A DNA stretch of 64,000 bases, taken from the NCBI GenBank assembly GCA_964555935.1, contig CAZKUN010000009.1, forward strand, positions 17,443-81,442. The letters run 5' to 3'. Shown here piece after piece: positions 9,944 to 17,306 of the stretch. Under the pieces are notes generated by a model. It was not told where the DNA came from and searched no databases. It saw nothing but the letters and a program-made list of their open reading frames with translations. The number at the start of each line of letters is the position of its first letter. The stretch's first letter is position 1. The position numbers and the translations under genes were made by a program. This DNA comes from CAZKUN01 sp964555935 (GTDB lineage: Bacteria > Armatimonadota > Zipacnadia > Zipacnadales > VGFC01).

Positions 9944-10906
9944 ATGAGAGACATCCGCGTCGCGAGCGTCCAGTTCGAGCACGCCTCCGGCGACAAGGAG
10001 GCCAATCTCGCCAAGGTCCGCCAATTCACCGAAGCCGCCGCGCAAGCCGGGTGCGAGATGGTCATCTTCCCCGAGTGCTGCCTGACGGGCTACTGGTTCC
10101 TGCGCAACCTCTCGCGTGACGAAGTGGAGGCCATCGCCGAACCCGTTCCCGGCGGCCCGCTGACGGATGCGCTCAAGGCTCTCTCCCGCGAATCGGCGAT
10201 GACTGTCGGCGCCGGGCTCGTTGAGATCGACGGCGACACCATGTACAACACCTACGTCGTCGCGATGCCATGTGGCACGATCAGGAAGCACCGAAAGATC
10301 CACGCGTTCATCAGCGCCCACGTCGAGTGTGGCTCTGAGTACACCGTCTTCGACACGCCCCACGGCTTCCGCGCGGGCGTGCTGACGTGCTACGACAACA
10401 ACATCGGCGAGAACGCGCGCATCACGCGCCTGATGGGAGCTGAGATCCTCATCGCGCCGCACCAGACCGGCGGCTGCGATTCGCCCGATCCTCACACCAT
10501 GGGGCTTGTCGACAGGGAGCTGTGGGACAACCGCGAGGCCGATCCCGAGGCCATCGAGGCCGAGCTTCGCGGCGACAAGGGTCGCGGGTGGATGGCGCGC
10601 TGGTTGCCCGCCCGGGCGCATGACAACGGAATGTTCCTCATCTTCAGCAACGGCGTGGGGTACGATGACGATGAGATCCGCACGGGCAACGCGATGATCC
10701 TCGATCCCTACGGTCGGATGCTCGCCGAGACCTGGAAAGCCGGCGATGACATGGTCGTCGCCGATCTCGATGCCGGGCTCATGGAGCGCACCACCGGGGC
10801 CCGCTGGATCAAGACTCGTCGGCCGGATCTGTACTCGATGATTTCGACACCAACCGGCCTGGAGGAAGATACTCGTAAGGTGCGGTTCGACAAGAAGGGC
10901 GTGTGA
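9944..10906 (+). CDS. Carbon-nitrogen hydrolase (nitrilase superfamily)
   Basis: This 320-residue protein has all three catalytic elements of the nitrilase fold: Glu in VIFPECCLTGY near residue 43, Lys in IRKHRKIHAF near 116 and Cys in VLTCYDNNIGENAR near 149. No signal peptide is present, so it is cytoplasmic and probably hydrolyses an amide or carbamoyl bond; N-acyl amino sugars or amino-acid amides are possible. ATG 9944 has AGGAG seven bases upstream and begins 10 bases after the heparinase stop. Compared with the tandem nitrilase at 38878-40596, this is a normal single-domain member. Confidence 0.9.
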   Translation: MRDIRVASVQFEHASGDKEANLAKVRQFTEAAAQAGCEMVIFPECCLTGYWFLRNLSRDEVEAIAEPVPGGPLTDALKALSRESAMTVGAGLVEIDGDTMYNTYVVAMPCGTIRKHRKIHAFISAHVECGSEYTVFDTPHGFRAGVLTCYDNNIGENARITRLMGAEILIAPHQTGGCDSPDPHTMGLVDRELWDNREADPEAIEAELRGDKGRGWMARWLPARAHDNGMFLIFSNGVGYDDDEIRTGNAMILDPYGRMLAETWKAGDDMVVADLDAGLMERTTGARWIKTRRPDLYSMISTPTGLEEDTRKVRFDKKGV

Positions 10907-10931
10907 CCAGGCGCCGGAACAGGAGCAGCGC

Positions 10932-11642
10932 GTGACACCAACCGTCCGCATCAACAGCCGCCGGATCTTCATCGCCGCCGTGGTCATCTCGCTGCTGCTG
11001 GCGGCTGGGAGCCTGACGACACAGTTCATGCGGGTCATCGGCGGCATGCAGGAAGTCCCGCTGGACCATCTCCTCAACGTCGACAGTGAGGGGAACCTCC
11101 CCACGTGCTTCTCGACGATGCTGCTCGCCCTGGCCGCGGCGCTGCTGTACGTCATCGGCTCCGCAAGGCGCTCCGAGAAGTCACCGGACGGCCGTTACTG
11201 GCTCGCCCTCTCGGGCATCTTCCTCTATCTATCCATCGACGAGGCCGCTCACCTGCATGAGATGGGCCGTTCTATCCCCCAAAGCATCGTCCCCGACTGG
11301 GGCGGCATCTTCCATCGGCGATGGGTTGTGGCCGCCATACCGGCCGTCGCCGTCGTCTGCATCGTGTTCTTCCGCTTCGTAATGCGCCTGCCAAAGGAGA
11401 CGCGTCGGCTGTTTCTCATCTCCGCTACGATGTTCGTCGGCGGCGCCCTCGGCCTGGAGCTTGTGGCGGGTGTTCTCAAGCACGCGGGCGTTGCCAAGCC
11501 CTGGCGCATCGTCGGCGAGACCGTTGAGGAGTTGTGCGAGATGAACGGCGCCATTCTGTTCAACTACGCGCTGTTGCGCTACATCGCCAACCACCTGCCC
11601 GGCATCCACCTGAACGTCGACACGCCCCCTGAACAACCGTAG
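10932..11642 (+). CDS. Multipass membrane protein of unknown function
   Basis: GTG 10932 follows AACAGGAGCAG. The 236-residue protein has about five or six hydrophobic segments: near residues 12-28, 60-80, 92-102, 130-150, 160-178 and 200-212. Two polar stretches interrupt them: IDEAAHLHEMG near residue 102, next to a membrane segment, and ETVEELCEMNGA near residue 198. Clustered Asp, Glu and His beside membrane helices suggest a metal or cofactor site, as in membrane-bound hydroxylases or hydrolases, but I do not recognise the family and propose no reaction. It sits 25 bases after the nitrilase gene in the same orientation. Confidence 0.75.
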   Translation: MTPTVRINSRRIFIAAVVISLLLAAGSLTTQFMRVIGGMQEVPLDHLLNVDSEGNLPTCFSTMLLALAAALLYVIGSARRSEKSPDGRYWLALSGIFLYLSIDEAAHLHEMGRSIPQSIVPDWGGIFHRRWVVAAIPAVAVVCIVFFRFVMRLPKETRRLFLISATMFVGGALGLELVAGVLKHAGVAKPWRIVGETVEELCEMNGAILFNYALLRYIANHLPGIHLNVDTPPEQP

Positions 11643-11645
11643 CCG

Positions 11646-11671
11646 TTGGCGCGGAAAGTCCTCGGCGCCAA
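11646..11671 (+). terminator. Possible intercistronic hairpin
   Basis: TTGGCGC (11646-11652) and GCGCCAA (11665-11671) can form a perfect 7-bp stem with a 12-base loop, three bases after the membrane-protein stop. No U-run follows, so it may be a processing or weak termination site. Confidence 0.35.
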
Positions 11672-11744
11672 GGTCCATCCGCCGTCCCTCCCGAACCCCC
11701 ACCTGTCCAATCTGAACTCGCATGTCAACAGGAGGCACCTGCCA

Positions 11745-12782
11745 ATGGCCGATGACGTCCGCATTGGAATCGTAGGACTTGGGATGGGCCGTGACCGGGC
11801 AAACAAAGCCGCCAACACGCCGGGAGCCAAGCTTGTGGCCGTCTGTGATATCCTCGAGGAGCGCGGCGCGAAGGCCGCCGAGGAACTCGACGTTGAGTGG
11901 ATCACCGACTACGAGGATATGCTCAAGCGTGACGACATCGATGCTATCGGCGTCTTCACGCCAAGCGGAATGCACTGCGACTTCTCCATCGCCGCGTTGC
12001 AGGCAGGCAAGCACGCCTTCATGACGAAGCCGATGGACATATCCGTCGCCAAGTGCGATGCGGCCATCAATGAGGCCAAGGAGCGCGGCCTCATCTGCGC
12101 CATCGACTTCGAGAGCCGCTACAACCCGAACAACCACCGCATCAAGGCCGCCATCGACCAAGGCGCCCTCGGCAAGATCATCCTCGGCGATCTCAGCATG
12201 AAGTGGTTCCGGAGCCAAGCTTACTACGCCACCGGGTCACCGGCGGGCTGGCGCAGCCGGCTTGAGACCGAACGCGGCTCCATGGCGAACCAAGGCGTGC
12301 ACTACGTCGATCTCATCCAGTGGTGGCTCGGGCCCATCGACACCGTCCTCGGCACTTACGGCACCTATGCCCACGACATCGAACCCGAAGACGCCGCCGC
12401 TGCGATCATCAACTTCGCCTCCGGCGCGAAGGGCGTCGTCGTGACGACGACCACCGCGTTCCCCGACCAGGGGACCAGTCTTCAGGTCGGCGGCGACCGC
12501 GGCACGATCTCGTGGAAGGACCAGGGCGTCGATCTCTTCCGCGCTGTCCAGGGCGACGCGGGTTCGGCGGGCGAGTGGGACAAGCCCGAGCCGGTCGACA
12601 TGTGCATCGACGATTTCCCCGCGCCCGACGACCTTCCGGCCCACGTCATCGCTGACGTCGTCGGCGCGATTACCGAGGGCAAGCCACTCCAGTGCGACGG
12701 TCACGAGGGCCGCAAGGCCGTGTCGATCTTCGAGGCGACCTACAACTCGTCCGACGCCGGCACGCCGGTACCGTTGCCATAG
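11745..12782 (+). CDS. Gfo/Idh/MocA family oxidoreductase
   Basis: ATG 11745 is chosen because ACAGGAGG lies just upstream and the protein then begins with the NAD(P)-binding Rossmann motif VRIGIVGLGMG at residue 5; the in-frame TTG at 11646 falls in the preceding hairpin. The 345-residue protein shows the family lysine in FMTKPMDIS (a TKP variant of EKP) near residue 93 and the C-terminal-domain helix QGVHYVDLIQWWLG near 185. It has no signal, so it is a cytoplasmic sugar or inositol dehydrogenase acting on a released monosaccharide. It is one of three Gfo/Idh/MocA genes in the window (15818 and 23365 are the others) and they are not near-identical. Confidence 0.92.
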   Translation: MADDVRIGIVGLGMGRDRANKAANTPGAKLVAVCDILEERGAKAAEELDVEWITDYEDMLKRDDIDAIGVFTPSGMHCDFSIAALQAGKHAFMTKPMDISVAKCDAAINEAKERGLICAIDFESRYNPNNHRIKAAIDQGALGKIILGDLSMKWFRSQAYYATGSPAGWRSRLETERGSMANQGVHYVDLIQWWLGPIDTVLGTYGTYAHDIEPEDAAAAIINFASGAKGVVVTTTTAFPDQGTSLQVGGDRGTISWKDQGVDLFRAVQGDAGSAGEWDKPEPVDMCIDDFPAPDDLPAHVIADVVGAITEGKPLQCDGHEGRKAVSIFEATYNSSDAGTPVPLP

Positions 12783-12794
12783 CTGCCGATTGCG

Positions 12795-12824
12795 CCGCCG
12801 GGAGGGGCCTGCCCCCTCCCGCGG
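12795..12824 (+). terminator. Strong GC hairpin after the oxidoreductase gene
   Basis: Arms 12795-12807 and 12812-12824 pair over about 12 bp with single-base bulges around a 4-base loop, 12 bases after the stop codon at 12782. There is no long T-run downstream, so termination is plausible but unproven. The next gene has its own AGGAG site. Confidence 0.5.
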
Positions 12825-12854
12825 CTGTCATAGCCCACAGGAGACCCCGTAGCA

Positions 12855-14750
12855 ATGCGCGCGCTCTGCATCCTCATTGTCCTGAGCATCGCCATCCCCA
12901 CGACCGCCCAGAACGCCTTCACGCTCGATGACTTCGAGGGCGAGTTGGTCGGCTGGCCGGGCACGGTGGAGCTGGTTGACGATGCGGCGCAGGGCCAAAA
13001 GGCCCTCCGTTACCTCGCTCCCGCGACCGAGGGCGTCAAGGGCATCATGATGCATTTCGATGATCGCGGCATTGAGCTGTCGGAGTGGGACCGCCTTCGC
13101 TTCGAGTTCAAGGTGGAGGGAGAGACGTGCGACTGGTTCGGCGTGAAGATCATTGATTTCCCGCTCGCCGACGGAATGCAGGCCACCTGGCAGATCAAGG
13201 AGTTCGCTCCTAGCGAGTGGCAGAGGGCCGAGATTGACCTCCACAATCCCATGTGGCGCTGGGGCGACACGCCCGACGAGAACAGCCAGTGGTTCAACAT
13301 CCGCCTGCAATTCGCCGGCGGCAAGAGCTGTCCAATCCTCATCGACAACGTCCGCTTGATCCGCGACCCCGTCCGCATCGAGTCGGTCGAGATGTCCGAG
13401 CCCAAAGCCGACGGTGACGCGCTGAGCGTCAACTACCAGGTCACGGTCGCCAACCTCCTCGATGGACCGGCCGAGATCTCCGCGACGCTGGCGGACGTCT
13501 CGGAGGCGCTCCAAGCCGGCCTGGCCGAGGCTGAGCTGTCGATCCCCAGGGACGGCAAGGACACTGTCTCGGCGAGACTTGCGGTGAAGGTCGCGGGCGA
13601 TGGCGCCGTCGCGCCGCTGACGCATCACTCGGCGCGCCTCATCGTGAGCGTGGAGGGAATTGAGGACATGGACAAGTCAACCGAGTTGTCACTCGCCGTT
13701 CCTCTGGGCGAGATCGAGCACCCATCACTCCTCATTACCCGCGCGCAGGCGGCCGAAATTCTCGCGCGGACGGAGGAGTCCGATGAACTCAAATCGATCT
13801 ACGAGGGCCTCGAGAAAGCCGCGAACGCCTGGCTCGAAAAGACGCCCGAATATCCCGACCGCGGCGGTCAGTGGTGGCACTGGTACACGTGCAAGGCGTG
13901 CGGCGGGCGGCTGCAGACGAAGTCACCCACCGAGCACGCGTGCCCCGACTGCGGCGAGGTCTACTCCGGCTGGCCTTACGATGACGTGATCCTCGACCGA
14001 GAGCACAACAACCTCGCCAGGGCCATCCGCGACTGCGGGCTGATGTATGTGTTCACCGGCGACGACGCGTATGCCGCGAAATCGCGAGAGATCCTCCTCG
14101 GCTACGCCGAGCGCTACCTCAACTACCCGCTCCACAACATCCACGGCGAGCCGAAGAAGGGCGGCGGCCACGTCGGCCCGCAGACGCTCGATGAATCGAC
14201 CTGGCTGATCCCCGTCGCGCAAGGGTTCGACTGCGTCTACGACACGCTCAGCGATGAGGACCGCCAGACGATTGCCGACCGACTCCTGCTCCCGGCCGCA
14301 TGGCTGATCCACGATCACCAGTGGGGCATTCACAACATCTGTTGCTGGCACGATTCAGCCTACGGGCTCGTCGGTTTGGCGCTTGGCAACAGCGATCTCG
14401 CCGCCGCCGCCATCAACGGGCCGAAGGGATTCCGCGCGCAGATCGAAGAGGGCGTCACCGACGATGGTTTCTGGTACGAGAGCGCGTGGGGGTATCACTT
14501 CTACACCATGAGCGCTCTGCAACCCCTGGCCGTCGCCGCCAGGAACGTGGGCATCGATCTCTACACCGACCGTTACAAGGGCATGTATGACGCGCCACTC
14601 GCGTTCATGGCGCCCGGCGGCGCGCTGGCGGCCTTCAACGATAGCGGGACGGCGAACCCGCTGGGCCAGGGCCGAATGTACGAGGTCGCGTACTCGCAGT
14701 GGCACGATCCCCGGCATCTCTTGCCCATCATCAGGACAGGCCGCCGCAGC
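12855..14750 (+). CDS. Secreted heparinase II/III-like lyase, 5' part (split by assembly gap)
   Basis: ATG 12855 follows ACAGGAG. The visible 632 residues begin with a signal peptide (MRALCILIVLSIAIPTTAQ), then a jelly-roll-like module at ~20-170 (YLAPATEGVKG, SEWDRLRFEFKV), a beta-rich linker domain and, from ~300, the helical toroid of heparinase II/III-like proteins. CKACGG near residue 347 and CPDCGEVY near 362 form a CxxC pair of a small zinc-ribbon-like insert. WGIHNICCWHDSAYGLVG near 490 is in the helical core. The frame runs into the N block at 14751 and the protein continues at 14762, so this is one gene interrupted by missing sequence rather than a pseudogene. The beta-elimination function is inferred from the family. 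Confidence 0.85.
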
Positions 14751-14760
14751 NNNNNNNNNN
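14751..14760. other. Assembly gap (10 Ns) inside a gene
   Basis: The frame before the gap ends a complete codon at 14750, and the frame after it resumes at 14762 with one leftover base at 14761. If this is a single gene, the true gap length must leave remainder 2 on division by 3. Ten leaves remainder 1, so the N count is a placeholder. Confidence 0.95.
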
Positions 14761-15805
14761 GGAGCCCTTCACCCTTGGCTCGACCGTCTTCCCCGACGCC
14801 GGCTACGTGATCCTTCGGAGCGGCGCCACCGGCGCGGAGGGGGCTGACCGCCACATACCCGAGAACTACGTCGCGCTGGACTACGGGCCCCACGGCGGCG
14901 GACACGGCCACCCGGATAAACTCGGCTTCGTGCTCTACGGTAAGGGCCAGTTGCTCGCCGAAGATCCGGGCAGCATCGCGTACGGCAATCCCGCCCACCA
15001 AGGCTGGTTCAGGCAGACGATCAGCCACAACACGGTCGTCGTGGACGGAAAGAGTCAGAAGGCCTGCACGGGCGAGCTGCAATTCTCGGCATTCGCCGAC
15101 GGTATCGGCCTCTGCAGCGCTCGCGCCGACGGCGCCTATGATGACGCGCGCCTGCGGCGCTCGATGGCACTGGTTGGCGACAGGCTGATCGACATCGTGC
15201 TCTGCGAATCCGACGAAGACGCCACCTTCGACCTCGCCTACCACAACCGTGGCGTGATGGCATCATCTCTCCCCTTCACCGACCTCGCCGAGGCCCCCGA
15301 GGGCCAGGGCTACGAGTGGGCGAAGACTTGGCGATCCGCTGATGCTGGTGGGCCGTGGGGCGCAACATGGACGCAGGATGATGGACCGAGCGTGGCCTTG
15401 GCCCAGGCGCCCGGCGCGTCCACAGTCCTGACCGCCATCGGCATGGGAAACCCGACGCGCATCAAGGTACCGTTCGTGGTCTCTCGGACCACGGGCAAGT
15501 CGGCGCTATATTGCTCGGCGGTGCAGATCACCGATGGGGCGCCCGCAGGCGATCTTGCGGTTGAGATCCTCGCCATCGATGGCGGCGACGCCGACGAGAT
15601 ACCGGTCGCCGTGCAGGTCACCGGAGCGGGCGCGACGGACGTCCTGATCACCAATCCAGCCGGGGGCGTCGTCACAGCCGGCCAATACGAACTGTCCGGA
15701 CAGGGGGCTCTGCTGCGCTACTCCGGAGGGGCGCTGGAGCAGTTGCTCGCCGTGGGCGATTCGAAGGTGAGTGTCGGCGGCGCCCAGTTGCGAGCCGCCG
15801 AGTAG
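14761..15805 (+). CDS. Heparinase II/III-like lyase, 3' part of the gene starting at 12855
   Basis: From base 14762 the frame encodes about 347 residues, starting EPFTLGSTVFPDAGYVILRSG, the usual opening of the C-terminal beta-sandwich domain. YGPHGGGHGHPDKLGF carries the His-rich motif equivalent to GHVHPDLNGF in the larger lyase at 5195, and HNTVVVDGKSQ matches its HNTIAIDGGGQ. This supports it being the same family as, and the missing half of, the 5' fragment. The ATG at 14699 lies before the gap in another frame and is not the start. It ends 12 bases before the next gene. Confidence 0.85.
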
Positions 15806-15817
15806 GGGGAGCGGGAC

Positions 15818-17113
15818 ATGAGCAACCTCAACCGACGAGACTTCATCAGAGCGAGCGCCGCGGCAGGCGTGGCTCCGCTCATCGCTTCGGGCGTTGCGGC
15901 TCAGACCGATCCGAAGCCGCTTCGCGTGGGCGTGATAGGCACAGGCGGCCGAGGCACGCATCTCCTGCGCCTTGCCCTCGGCTTCGAGGGCGTTGAGGTC
16001 CCCGCGCTGTGCGATACCAACGACGCCAACCTCAACCGCGCCATCGGCGTGGTGAAGGAAGCGCGCGGCAACGCGCCCGTCGGCTACTCCCAGAGTCCCA
16101 CGCACTACCGTCGCCTGCTCGATCGAGGGGACGTTGATGCCGTCATCGTCGCCACGCCCCAGCAACTCCACGGCGCGATGTGCATCGACGCGCTCAATGC
16201 CGGCAAGCACGCGCTCAGCGAAGTCGCGGCGGCGATGACGATGGACGACTGCATGGGACTCGTGGAGGCTGAGCGCGATTCCGGCAAGGTCTACATGCTC
16301 AGCGAGAACTGCTGCTATTACACGCAGAATCTCGCGGTGCTCAACATGTCGCGCGCGGGTGTGTTCGGAGACATCACTTACTCCGAGTGCGGCTACGTTC
16401 ACGACTGCCGCTACCTGATGTTCGACGGCGCCGGCAAGCTCACGTGGCGCGGGGAGATGTCGCGAGATTACGTCGGCAACCTCTACCCCACTCACGCTAT
16501 CGGCCCGGTCTGTCAATGGCTGGGGATCAACCGAGGCGATCGGCTCGAATCCCTCGTCGCCTCCACTACCGAGTCGAAGGCCATCGAGCATTACGTCCGC
16601 GAGAGGTACGGGGCCGATAGCGAACAGGCGAAGATCAACTTCGCGGTCGGCGATAGCACCAGCACTCTCATCCGCACCGCCAAGGGCGTCCTAATCGATC
16701 TGCGGTTCGACATCTACTCGGCCCACCCGCTGCTGAGCACCACGTATCTCACGCTGCAGGGAACGACCGCATCCTACGAGGACCGCAAGGGCCAGCAGGA
16801 GATCTGGATCGACGGCCGGAGCGAGAAGGTCGCGTGGGAGCCGTTTAGCACGTACGCCGCAGAACACGAGAGCGACCTCTGGAAGCAGTACCGCGAGAAG
16901 GCCGCAAGCTCTGGCCACGGCGGGGCGGATTTCTTCGCCGTTCAACAGTTCATCGAGGCCGCGAGCACGGGCGGCCCCAGTCCGATCCCCGCCGCCGACG
17001 CCGCCGCGTGGAGTTGCGTCATCCCGCTGTCGTGGGCATCCATCCGGGCCGGCGGCGCGCCGCAGGAGATCCCGGACTTCACGAACGGCGCGTGGAAGGG
17101 CGAAACGGCGTGA
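15818..17113 (+). CDS. Tat-exported Gfo/Idh/MocA protein, GH109-like
   Basis: ATG 15818 follows GGGGGAG. The 431-residue protein starts with a twin-arginine signal (NRRDFIRASAAAGVAPLIASGVAA), then a Rossmann motif VGVIGTGGRG near residue 38. HALSEVAAAM near 130 replaces the EKP motif, and YPTHAIGPVCQWLGI near 227 is the conserved His segment seen in GH109-type NAD-dependent glycosidases (alpha-N-acetylgalactosaminidase-like). It likely acts in the periplasm with a bound nicotinamide cofactor, cleaving or oxidising a sugar released by the neighbouring lyases. The specific substrate is inferred only loosely. Last gene of the first + block. Confidence 0.87.
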   Translation: MSNLNRRDFIRASAAAGVAPLIASGVAAQTDPKPLRVGVIGTGGRGTHLLRLALGFEGVEVPALCDTNDANLNRAIGVVKEARGNAPVGYSQSPTHYRRLLDRGDVDAVIVATPQQLHGAMCIDALNAGKHALSEVAAAMTMDDCMGLVEAERDSGKVYMLSENCCYYTQNLAVLNMSRAGVFGDITYSECGYVHDCRYLMFDGAGKLTWRGEMSRDYVGNLYPTHAIGPVCQWLGINRGDRLESLVASTTESKAIEHYVRERYGADSEQAKINFAVGDSTSTLIRTAKGVLIDLRFDIYSAHPLLSTTYLTLQGTTASYEDRKGQQEIWIDGRSEKVAWEPFSTYAAEHESDLWKQYREKAASSGHGGADFFAVQQFIEAASTGGPSPIPAADAAAWSCVIPLSWASIRAGGAPQEIPDFTNGAWKGETA

Positions 17114-17243
17114 GGGCCGGAGGCGATTTCGCTGAGTTCTGCCTCGACGGAAACGCCGGCGGGCTATACTATGTTGTGGCGAAGGACTGCGGAGAGAAGA
17201 GCGAGTGCAGCCGAGGCGTTGTGATCGTGAAGAGCCGACTTCA

Positions 17244-17272
17244 GTAGGGGCGCAATTCATTGCGCTCTGCCG
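17244..17272 (+). repeat. Dispersed palindromic repeat, copy 1
   Basis: The 29-base element beginning GTAGGGGCGCAATTCATTGC matches 42547-42575 at 28 of 29 positions. Its core forms a stem of about 8 bp with one mismatch. It lies in the 193-base gap between 15818-17113 and the DUF1638-HyuA gene. Apart from this element and a poor TATACT at 17165-17170, nothing else is recognisable in that gap. Confidence 0.75.
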
Positions 17273-17306
17273 CTCAACCCAACCAGAACCTGGAAACCAA
17301 CCAAAC

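Noticed and set aside
14699..15805. Independent gene starting at ATG 14699
   Set aside because: The start lies before the N block, in a different frame from the 5' gene; the part after the gap is simply the C-terminal half of that gene.
17114..17247. Small open frame after the GH109-like gene
   Set aside because: It is the continuation of a shadow frame of the upstream gene, without a ribosome site or family pattern.
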